This document shows, in pieces, positions 43,101-49,745 of a DNA stretch of 63,235 bases. Positions within the stretch are counted from its first letter, which is position 1; the number at the start of each line of letters is the position of its first letter. The translations under genes were made by a program, and so were the position numbers. The DNA comes from CAXDOZ01 sp963991145 (GTDB lineage: Bacteria; Bacteroidota; Bacteroidia; Chitinophagales; JABDMM01): assembly GCA_963991145.1 (NCBI GenBank), contig CAXDOZ010000002.1, forward strand, positions 1-63,235, written 5' to 3'. The notes under the pieces were generated by a model. It was not told the DNA's origin. It did no database searches and saw nothing but the letters and a program-made list of their open reading frames with translations.

Positions 43101-43982
43101 ATGCAGCAGTATCACGATCTTTTACAGAGAATTTTAGATGAAGGAGCCCAAAAGGGAGACCGCACAGGAACCGGGACTTTGAGCGTCTTCGGGCATCAAA
43201 TGCGTTTCGACCTTTCTGAGGGTTTTCCGCTTATCACTACCAAGAAACTTCACCTTAAATCGATCATACACGAATTGCTGTGGTTCCTTACCGGGGATAC
43301 TAATATTCAATATCTGGCTCAGAACAAAGTGCGCATCTGGGATGATTGGCCATATGCTCATTATAAAGACAGTGATGAGTTTGCCGGTGAAGATATCCGC
43401 GAGTTTGCTGAGCGCGTGGCAAATGATGATGCTTTTGCTCAAAAATGGGGAAAGCTGGGCCCTGTTTATGGTTACCAATGGAGATCATGGCCTTCGGCCG
43501 ATGGTGGTCATATTGACCAGATCAAGCAGGTGATGAACATGCTGGAGAATAATCCAAACAGCCGACGCATGATCGTTTGCGCATGGAATGTTGGGCAGAT
43601 CGAACAAATGGCTTTACCTCCATGTCACTGTATGTTCCAATTCTATGTGGCAGATGGTAAGCTAAGTTGCCAGCTTTATCAGCGCAGCGCAGATACTTTC
43701 CTTGGAGTTCCATTCAATATTGCTTCTTATGCATTGCTCACGCACATGATGGCTCAGGTGCTTGGTTTAGAGGCAGGAGACTTCGTTCACACCTTTGGCG
43801 ATGTTCATCTCTATCTTAACCACATCGATCAGGCTCAGGAGCAATTAACAAGAGATTTTCGACCACTTCCACAATTGAAGATGAACCCGGAGGTTAAATC
43901 TCTGTTTGACTTCAAGTACGAGGATTTTGAGATCCTTGGCTACGATCCGCATCCGCATATCAAGGCTGCGGTTTCGGTTTAG
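43101..43982 (+). CDS. thyA: Thymidylate synthase
   Basis: 293 residues. The dUMP phosphate Arg is in DRTGTGT, the catalytic Cys175 is in LPPCHCMFQFYV, and the SCQLYQRSADTFLGVPFNIASYA signature follows. It has an insertion of about 30 residues near 85-115 relative to E. coli ThyA (264 residues), as in several other bacteria. It converts dUMP to dTMP using methylenetetrahydrofolate and yields dihydrofolate, which FolA encoded 0.4 kb downstream recycles. ATG start; the next gene follows after 18 bp. Confidence 0.97.
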   Translation: MQQYHDLLQRILDEGAQKGDRTGTGTLSVFGHQMRFDLSEGFPLITTKKLHLKSIIHELLWFLTGDTNIQYLAQNKVRIWDDWPYAHYKDSDEFAGEDIREFAERVANDDAFAQKWGKLGPVYGYQWRSWPSADGGHIDQIKQVMNMLENNPNSRRMIVCAWNVGQIEQMALPPCHCMFQFYVADGKLSCQLYQRSADTFLGVPFNIASYALLTHMMAQVLGLEAGDFVHTFGDVHLYLNHIDQAQEQLTRDFRPLPQLKMNPEVKSLFDFKYEDFEILGYDPHPHIKAAVSV

Positions 43983-44000
43983 AATTCTTTAATTACAGTT

Positions 44001-44390
44001 ATGGCTGAAGAGGATAGGGATAAGATTTTAGATCTGCCCGAAAAAGGCAGGTCCAGGCCTCAACGATTTGATCTGTTTATCATGCTCTCACTTGGAATTA
44101 TCCTGGTGGGTTTGTTATTCAAGATCATGCATTGGCCATTTGGCAGTGAGCTTACTGTAATCGGCGCGATAGCGCTCACCATTTCCTATGGATTGCGCTT
44201 TGCACTCTCTCCTCAAAAATCCATGCTGGACCTTTTACGCCTGGTCTTTGGTTCGGCTTTACTTGTTTCCATTATCCTGAATATGACAGGTTTTAGATAC
44301 GGAGATACGTTGATAACATTCGCCATGTGGCTCCTCTTGCCTATCCTAGTTTTGTGGCTGATTTCATACTTTCGACCCAATGACAAATAA
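44001..44390 (+). CDS. Small four-helix membrane protein with GldL-like motif
   Basis: 129 residues: a charged cytoplasmic N-terminus of ~23 residues, then four predicted helices (about 24-45, 51-70, 78-97 and 103-124). The turn after helix 1 reads LFKIMHWPFGSELTVIGAIAL, closely resembling the start of GldL, the membrane motor protein of Bacteroidota gliding and type 9 secretion. It lacks the cytoplasmic part of GldL, so it is a relative at most. It sits between thyA and folA, overlaps folA by 11 bp and is presumably co-transcribed with both. Function unknown. Confidence 0.75.
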   Translation: MAEEDRDKILDLPEKGRSRPQRFDLFIMLSLGIILVGLLFKIMHWPFGSELTVIGAIALTISYGLRFALSPQKSMLDLLRLVFGSALLVSIILNMTGFRYGDTLITFAMWLLLPILVLWLISYFRPNDK

Positions 44391-44904
44391 GCCTGTTAAG
44401 ATCACAATGATAGCCGCAGCAGCGAAGAATCTCACAATTGGAAAATCAGGAGATCTGCCCTGGAGATTACCGGATGATATGAAGTTCTTCATGGATACTA
44501 CAACCGGTCACCCTGTTATCATGGGAAGGAAATCATACGAGGCGCTGCCTCCAAAATTTCGACCACTTCCAAATCGCACCAATATCATCGTGACGAGAAA
44601 TCAGGATTATCAGGCCAATGAAGCAGTGGTTCTCACTGATATCCAATCTGCCATTAAATACGCTGAGACGATTGAAGCTGAAGAGATCTTTATTACCGGA
44701 GGCGGGGAGATCTACAAGCTTGGCCTGGATCACGCTACGCATATCTACCTAACAGAGATTAATGCAGAGGTGGAAGGTGATGCTCATTTCCCTGAATTCG
44801 ATCGCTCAGAATGGCAGGAAGTTTGGAGAAAGCACCATCCTAAAGACGAACGCCACGGATTCGACTTCGACTTCGTCTTGTATGCGAGGAATGAGGAAAA
44901 ATAG
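44380..44904 (+). CDS. folA: Dihydrofolate reductase
   Basis: 174 residues. Conserved features: IAAAAKNLTIGKSGDLPWRLPDDMKFF with the active-site Asp33, TTGHPVIMGRKSYEALPPKFRPLPNRTNIIVTRN for NADPH binding, and FITGGGEIYKLGL. It reduces dihydrofolate to tetrahydrofolate and closes the thymidylate cycle with ThyA. The start ATG overlaps the GldL-like gene by 11 bp; no better start exists downstream. An 89-bp gap with a perfect palindrome separates it from the following lipoprotein cluster. Confidence 0.96.
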   Translation: MTNKPVKITMIAAAAKNLTIGKSGDLPWRLPDDMKFFMDTTTGHPVIMGRKSYEALPPKFRPLPNRTNIIVTRNQDYQANEAVVLTDIQSAIKYAETIEAEEIFITGGGEIYKLGLDHATHIYLTEINAEVEGDAHFPEFDRSEWQEVWRKHHPKDERHGFDFDFVLYARNEEK

Positions 44905-44958
44905 CTGAATCAATAGCTCATTTCCTTCGTAGATTAAACCTAGTTAATTGAAGAGCGT

Positions 44959-44976
44959 CCAATGATCGATCATTGG
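44959..44976. promoter_or_regulatory. Perfect 18-nt palindrome upstream of lipoprotein cluster (operator candidate)
   Basis: CCAATGATCGATCATTGG is a perfect inverted repeat centred on GATCGATC. It ends 17 bp before the ATG of the first lipoprotein gene. The position and symmetry suit a dimeric regulator's operator or a hairpin in the leader RNA. There is no T-run, so it is not an intrinsic terminator for folA. Confidence 0.5.
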
Positions 44977-44993
44977 CTGAAGAATTTGAGCGC

Positions 44994-45851
44994 ATGAAGC
45001 AGATCTTACCCCTCTTTCTATTAATTTTTGCCTTTGCCTGTTCCAAGGATACGAACCTGATTCCCGGCAATACTGCTCCCCCGGATAATACGGTTGAGGA
45101 TCAGACCATCATCAACTACATCAATAAATCTTACATCAGTCTGCTAAGCAGAGAGCCTAACTCACAAGAGCTTCAAACTGCATTTGACGCCCTACGGGCG
45201 GATGATTTTTCAGACACATCCAGAGTTGAGTTCCTGCAGACTGTCATCGATGACCCGGCTTACCTGGATAACGTCTACGCGAATGCCAGAGAAGAACTTC
45301 TGAGAGGTGCAGACACAACTGATATATACATTCAATGGAATGGCTTAATGCAAGCCTTGAACGATCCAAACCTGGCTCCATTCTATCCTCTCATTCAGGA
45401 AGAGATAGATCGAATGGAGGATTTGATGGATGTTCCAGAAGATCTTGCCTCGGGCGCAATTGATGTTACTGAGATGTATAGGAGAGTGGTTAATAATTCC
45501 CTCTATGACGATTTCAATATGGGAACAGAGAATTTCATTATCTCCACTTTCCAATTCTTTTTACACCGATCTCCAACAGGCACTGAGTTAGAAGAGTGCA
45601 CCAAGATCGTAGACGATAATGAAGGTGTGATGTTCCTGCAAACAGGAGAGTCCAAAGATGATTATCTGGACATCTTCTTTGCCTCGGATGGATATTACGA
45701 GGGGCAGGTGATCTACCTCTATGAGAAGTATTTATTTAGGACGCCTCTTTCAGAGGAGATGAGTTTTTACGCACAGATCTATAAGGCAAATAATAATTAT
45801 CCTGAACTGCAGACTTTGATTCTGAGTCAGGATGAATTTGCTGGATTATAA
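44994..45851 (+). CDS. Lipoprotein with DUF4214/DUF1549-like repeats
   Basis: 285 residues from ATG 44994 (MKQILPLFLLIFAFACSK); the lipobox FAFAC gives a mature lipid-modified Cys. Three weakly repeated units are visible: INKSYISLLSREPNSQELQ..., FIISTFQFFLHRSPTGTELE... and VIYLYEKYLFRTPLSEEMS...LILSQDEF. Each has an aromatic helix, R-x-P, an E-rich helix and a terminal segment, much like DUF4214 or the planctomycete DUF1549. Function unknown. It is the first of five genes on the same strand, all predicted to be exported. The next gene starts 1 bp after its stop. Confidence 0.75.
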   Translation: MKQILPLFLLIFAFACSKDTNLIPGNTAPPDNTVEDQTIINYINKSYISLLSREPNSQELQTAFDALRADDFSDTSRVEFLQTVIDDPAYLDNVYANAREELLRGADTTDIYIQWNGLMQALNDPNLAPFYPLIQEEIDRMEDLMDVPEDLASGAIDVTEMYRRVVNNSLYDDFNMGTENFIISTFQFFLHRSPTGTELEECTKIVDDNEGVMFLQTGESKDDYLDIFFASDGYYEGQVIYLYEKYLFRTPLSEEMSFYAQIYKANNNYPELQTLILSQDEFAGL

Positions 45852-45852
45852 A

Positions 45853-46347
45853 ATGAATGGCATGAGAAATTACCTGATCATTTTTGCTGCAATAGCCCTT
45901 AGCATGAGTGCCTGTAAGAAAGACTCGACTCCAGTATTCGGTGTCAATGATGTAGATGTAAGCTCGAATACCGGCGATAAGGATAACCTGAAGTCGGCAA
46001 CTGAATTCATTTCCATTGCCTACGCCGACATCTTTCAGACTACAGTGACTTCTCAAACTCTTGATGCTTTGACCGTCCCTTATGTAGCATTCGGAGATAA
46101 TACAGTGATTGAGGATATGATCATCAGGAACTTCCTGAACGAGCCAACTGCCATTATCCCAAGCGAGCAAGATATGAGAGCAGATATTCCTGCTTTCATC
46201 AATGAGGCCTATAGCAGGTTTTATAATCGTGAGCCCGATGCCTTTGAGGCATGGCAATGGGAAGAGTATATAAATAGTGATCAGGATCTCACGGTTGAGG
46301 TGATCTATTATGCATTTATGACTTCGGAGGAGTACAGGTACTATTAA
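45853..46347 (+). CDS. Small lipoprotein, DUF4214/DUF1549-like, paralogue-like to preceding gene
   Basis: 164 residues from ATG 45853, or 161 from the ATG at 45862 (MRNYLIIFAAIALSMSACKKD). The lipobox SMSAC is clear. Near the C-terminus FINEAYSRFYNREPDAFEAWQWEEYI...YYAFMTSEEY repeats the pattern of the preceding protein (aromatic helix, R-E-P, terminal S-E-E-Y). A more degenerate unit (FISIAYADIFQTTVTSQTLD) precedes it. The two genes therefore look like diverged relatives. Function unknown. The Tat-exported DUF1501-like gene follows after 10 bp. Confidence 0.72.
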   Translation: MNGMRNYLIIFAAIALSMSACKKDSTPVFGVNDVDVSSNTGDKDNLKSATEFISIAYADIFQTTVTSQTLDALTVPYVAFGDNTVIEDMIIRNFLNEPTAIIPSEQDMRADIPAFINEAYSRFYNREPDAFEAWQWEEYINSDQDLTVEVIYYAFMTSEEYRYY

Positions 46348-46357
46348 TCGACAGCTT

Positions 46358-47656
46358 ATGAAAAGAAGGACATTCATACGAAAAGCGGGAATGACAGCAG
46401 CGGGTGTTGCACTTTTTCCTACGATCCTTCCGGCAGGGACGGTCTTTGCAAAAACGGGAGCGAGGAAAGTAAACCATGTGGTATTCTGCCTATTCGCCGG
46501 AGGAGTGAGAAACCTGGAATCTGTTCAAAAAATAGATGGTAACCTGATGCCTTATACACTGAATGGATCTGAGAGCATTAGTCCTGATATAATTGGGGGA
46601 ATGTCTAGCCTGCCAATGAATAATGGCAGTACACTTCAAAGTGAGTCCACCTTCTTCAAAGAGTTTAGATACGCGCAAGGGCCAACCGGTCACTACAATG
46701 CTCATGGCACAGCGATCACGGGAAACTATGTTTTGGAGAATGTCCAGATCAAGGAACCACCAAAGAATCCAACCATTTTCGAATTGTATCGCAAGCATAA
46801 CTCATCCAGCAATTCAGCATTGAATGCCTGGTGGGTGACTGATTCTCTGGGACCTTATCCTGCTTTGAATTATTCAAGTTATCCCGGTTATGGTTCTGTG
46901 TATGGAGCGAATATGATCCAGCCTCTTTCGGTCTTTAATCCAAGATCTTACCAGGTTCTTGGAGATCCTTTGAACTTCCACAGCACTGATGAAGAGAAAG
47001 CAGCGATGCTTAGAGAGTTTCTGGATGGACAGTTCAAAGCTCCGGAGCAAGCCCTTGCGACTGGTATCATTAATACGGCTGAGGATGCTGATCTTCTGGA
47101 TCAGTGGATCCAAACCATGTTGCAGGAATCTAATTCAGGACTTCATGCAAATCCATGGGGCGTGCAGCCGATGAATAGCGATATGTACAATGCCTTTTAC
47201 GCTACGCGGATATTGAATGCATTTGAGCCAGAGCTTCTAGTTGTAAATATGACTGGTATTGATGTTTGCCACACGAATTTTACTCAATACTGCAATAACA
47301 TCAGAAGAGCAGATTATGCTCTGGGTAAGCTCTGGGATTTCATTCAGAGTCATCCGGTTCTTGCAAATGACACATTGCTGATTGTTGCGCCTGAACACGG
47401 CCGAAACCTCAATCCTAACACACTTCAGGATCAGTATGGAAGATATGCGCTTGACCACACCAGCGATGAAATGTCTCGTGAGATATTCTGCATGGTGGCG
47501 GGTCCTTCAAGTGTTGTAAACCAAAATAATGTGATCAGCCAGGTAACAGGAGAGTCGATTGATGTTGCTCCTACTATTGCAAATGCATTGGGATTTGATG
47601 TAGATATTCCGGGAGGCTTACTTCCTGGGAGAGTTTTAACCGAAGCCTTTATCTAG
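46358..47656 (+). CDS. DUF1501-type protein (alkaline-phosphatase/sulfatase-like fold), Tat-exported
   Basis: 432 residues. The N-terminus MKRRTFIRKAGMTAAGVALF is a twin-arginine signal (RRTFIRK at 3-9), so it is folded before export. The body resembles DUF1501/sulfatase-like proteins: VVFCLFAGGVRN at the first strand, GPTGHYNAHGTAITGNY, VVNMTGIDVCHTNFTQYCNNIRRADYALGKLWDFI, LLIVAPEHGRNL and SIDVAPTIANALGF near the end. The H/D-rich loops fit metal binding, but the nucleophile Ser/Cys of true phosphatases or sulfatases is not obvious. In planctomycetes DUF1501 proteins pair with DUF1549/PSCyt proteins; here it lies between DUF1549-like lipoproteins and a cytochrome-like lipoprotein. Confidence 0.78.
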   Translation: MKRRTFIRKAGMTAAGVALFPTILPAGTVFAKTGARKVNHVVFCLFAGGVRNLESVQKIDGNLMPYTLNGSESISPDIIGGMSSLPMNNGSTLQSESTFFKEFRYAQGPTGHYNAHGTAITGNYVLENVQIKEPPKNPTIFELYRKHNSSSNSALNAWWVTDSLGPYPALNYSSYPGYGSVYGANMIQPLSVFNPRSYQVLGDPLNFHSTDEEKAAMLREFLDGQFKAPEQALATGIINTAEDADLLDQWIQTMLQESNSGLHANPWGVQPMNSDMYNAFYATRILNAFEPELLVVNMTGIDVCHTNFTQYCNNIRRADYALGKLWDFIQSHPVLANDTLLIVAPEHGRNLNPNTLQDQYGRYALDHTSDEMSREIFCMVAGPSSVVNQNNVISQVTGESIDVAPTIANALGFDVDIPGGLLPGRVLTEAFI

Positions 47657-47657
47657 T

Positions 47658-48602
47658 ATGAGATTGAGAAGAACAAAATTTCCGGCACTATTGGCTTTGG
47701 CAGTGATCTTCTGGGTTGGACTGGAGAGCTGCGAAGACGATAATCCAATCACAAATAATCCATACGATGATGTCGACTATGGAGATACCAGTCAGGTTGT
47801 GATTCCAGTTGACTCAAGCTCGATCACGGGAATACACAAATTTATCCTATCTACAAAATGTGCCAATCCCGGTTGCCATGACGGATCTTTTGAGCCCGAC
47901 TTCAGATCGGTACAAAGTTCTTATTCAACAATGGTCTATCACAAGATCATTAAGAATAATGCAGCTGAAGATTTCACTTATCGGGTTGTGCCCGGAGATA
48001 CAGCAATGTCGGTTCTACACGAAAGAATCACAAACTGCTGTTTCGTCAATGTTGATGATATTATGCCACAGGACAACATCGGGCAGGGACTGCCCCAAAG
48101 CGACAGAGACCTGATAGCAAAATGGATTCTTGATGGGGCAAAAGACTGGAGTGGTCAAACTCCAACTCAGCCAAGCACAAAAGCAAGTGTAGAATATTAC
48201 CTGGCTTTTAATACCACTTATACAACCCAATATACCGCGACAAGGGTCGACAATCTATTCTACAATCCATTCATTGCTCCTCAGAATACTGATGTTGTTT
48301 TTGCTGTCTTCCCTGATGATGATGAGACTGCGATTCAAAACCTCCAGATAAACAGATTGGAATTCTCTTATGATGAGAATGACTTCTCAAGTCCGATCCT
48401 AAGTGTGAATACATCGTATCTGTCATTCATGAATAATGAGTTTTGGATGTCGACTGTGAATACTGGTCAATTCCTTACTGATACAACAGTATTTATGAGG
48501 TATACGGTAAGCGATGGCTCGCAGCCTCAGCCCACTATTGCTCCTAAACCGGATGCACCATTCCAGTTTAAAACCTATTGGTCATTTATTATCAGACCCT
48601 AA
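47658..48602 (+). CDS. Cytochrome c-like lipoprotein with CX4CH heme motif
   Basis: 314 residues. A basic, hydrophobic N-terminus with a possible lipobox (LESC25) targets it for export. The segment LSTKCANPGCHDGSF has C68-x4-C73-H74, longer than the usual CXXCH. It is followed by DIMPQDN (Met136, candidate sixth ligand) and LPQSDRDLIAKWILDGAKDW, the C-terminal helix of planctomycete-type cytochrome c (PSCyt1). The last ~140 residues form a beta-rich domain of unknown role. The gene starts 1 bp after the DUF1501 stop. Whether heme is attached at CX4CH is unproven, but the surrounding fold strongly suggests a cytochrome. Confidence 0.75.
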   Translation: MRLRRTKFPALLALAVIFWVGLESCEDDNPITNNPYDDVDYGDTSQVVIPVDSSSITGIHKFILSTKCANPGCHDGSFEPDFRSVQSSYSTMVYHKIIKNNAAEDFTYRVVPGDTAMSVLHERITNCCFVNVDDIMPQDNIGQGLPQSDRDLIAKWILDGAKDWSGQTPTQPSTKASVEYYLAFNTTYTTQYTATRVDNLFYNPFIAPQNTDVVFAVFPDDDETAIQNLQINRLEFSYDENDFSSPILSVNTSYLSFMNNEFWMSTVNTGQFLTDTTVFMRYTVSDGSQPQPTIAPKPDAPFQFKTYWSFIIRP

Positions 48603-48604
48603 GT

Positions 48605-49045
48605 ATGAAGTTCAGAGTTTCTCTTTTCGCCATTTTGTTGGCTGTTGGATTAGTTGGCTGTGAAAAGGATGGCAGTATCTCAGTCATTCCTGAGATTGCT
48701 TTCGTGTCTATCGATCCGGTATCGGCTCAGCAATTCGACGCTGTTGAAATAGTGATCTCTTATCAGGATGGTGATGGCGATCTTGGAGAGAACGTAGCAG
48801 GAGTGGATAATCTCTTCGTTACGGATCTTCGCAATGGAGTGATATATGCCTATCGCATTCAGGAGCTAGCTCCTCAGGGTTCTACCATTGCTATTCAGGG
48901 TAACCTGAATGTTCAGATCAACTCAGTAAGTGTTATCGATCCAATGGCGACCGCAGAGCAGGTGCAGTATTCTGTTTATGTGGTTGATAGGGCAGGTAAC
49001 CAGAGTAATGTGGTTACAACTGATGAGATCACAGTTACAAAGTAA
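48605..49045 (+). CDS. Small lipoprotein, Ig-like beta domain
   Basis: 146 residues from ATG 48605 (MKFRVSLFAILLAVGLVGCEKD), with lipobox GLVGC. I chose this start because the longer frame from 48578 overlaps the previous gene and spoils the signal peptide. The mature part (VIPEIAFVSIDPVSAQQFDAVEIVI...YQDGDGDLG...YSVYVVDRAGNQSNVVTTDEITV) looks like a single Ig/cadherin-like beta sandwich with an acidic DGDGD turn that could bind calcium. It begins 2 bp after the cytochrome-like gene. The stop directly abuts the stop of the convergent unknown gene. Function unknown. Confidence 0.75.
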   Translation: MKFRVSLFAILLAVGLVGCEKDGSISVIPEIAFVSIDPVSAQQFDAVEIVISYQDGDGDLGENVAGVDNLFVTDLRNGVIYAYRIQELAPQGSTIAIQGNLNVQINSVSVIDPMATAEQVQYSVYVVDRAGNQSNVVTTDEITVTK

Positions 49046-49744
49046 TTACTCCTCCTGGTCAGCCTTGAATTGAAAACCCAGACGCTTACCTGTTTGATGA
49101 TTTAAAGTAAAGGTCTGAGCCACTTTTTCTCCCACTGATATCTCCTGAACTTTCTGATAATCAGGCGCCCACAGATCGAATTGGAGCGTATGAAGAATTG
49201 CGTATTCAATCAGGAACTTAATAGTGTCATTTGAGAAATCCTGATTTGGTAGGTCGTTGAATAGGAATCCAAATTGATCCTGCCCCTCAACAAAAAACTT
49301 GTTCTCTTCATTGATGAAAATCCTAGCGATCAAATATCCAACATCGCGAAGCCTTTGATATTTAAAGGAGTCTGCAATGAAGTTGTAGATCTCGATCATT
49401 CCAAAATATGCACGCTTTGGATTCTCTTTTATGTAGGGAAGATTCTGGATGTAATGGTCCTTATTGAAGGAGAAGATATTGGTGTGAAGCGTAAAGATCA
49501 GGATGTCACCCGCAAACTTGATCTCGCACTCAAATTTGCCTTTGTCGGTGTACTTGATGTGGAGATCAGCATCAGTTCCTTTGGTTTTATCGGAAAGCTC
49601 ATGCGCTGTTTTTTCCAGTTGAGACTTCAGCTCCTTGAAGTGCTCGCATGTGAGTCGGTGAAGGCGATGTTTCAGAGCACTCTTCTCTGATAGGATATTT
49701 ACAATCTGGTCAAATCGAGTAACTTGGTTTCCTTCCTGGCTCAT
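49046..49744 (-). CDS. Conserved protein of unknown function, coupled to proS
   Basis: 232 residues from ATG 49744 (MSQEGNQVTRFDQIVNIL); the longer frame to 49825 runs inside proS. I do not recognise a named domain. The N-terminal ~60 residues are helical and charged (LKHRLHRLTCEHFKELKSQLEKTAHEL), then a beta-rich region (IKYTDKGKFECEIKFAGDILIFTLH) with many Phe/Tyr residues. There is no signal peptide, so it is cytoplasmic. The start lies 1 bp before the proS stop codon on the same strand, an arrangement that implies translational coupling to proS. The stop meets the last gene of the lipoprotein cluster with no gap. Confidence 0.72.
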   Translation of the reverse strand: MSQEGNQVTRFDQIVNILSEKSALKHRLHRLTCEHFKELKSQLEKTAHELSDKTKGTDADLHIKYTDKGKFECEIKFAGDILIFTLHTNIFSFNKDHYIQNLPYIKENPKRAYFGMIEIYNFIADSFKYQRLRDVGYLIARIFINEENKFFVEGQDQFGFLFNDLPNQDFSNDTIKFLIEYAILHTLQFDLWAPDYQKVQEISVGEKVAQTFTLNHQTGKRLGFQFKADQEE

Positions 49745-49745
49745 T

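Noticed and set aside
44959..44976. Palindrome read as an intrinsic terminator for folA
   Set aside because: The stem is not followed by a T-run on either strand and there is almost no loop.
45736..46377. A 213-codon antisense frame across the two lipoprotein genes
   Set aside because: The plus-strand genes have lipobox signals and tight operon spacing; the antisense translation is Ile/Cys/His-rich with no recognisable features.
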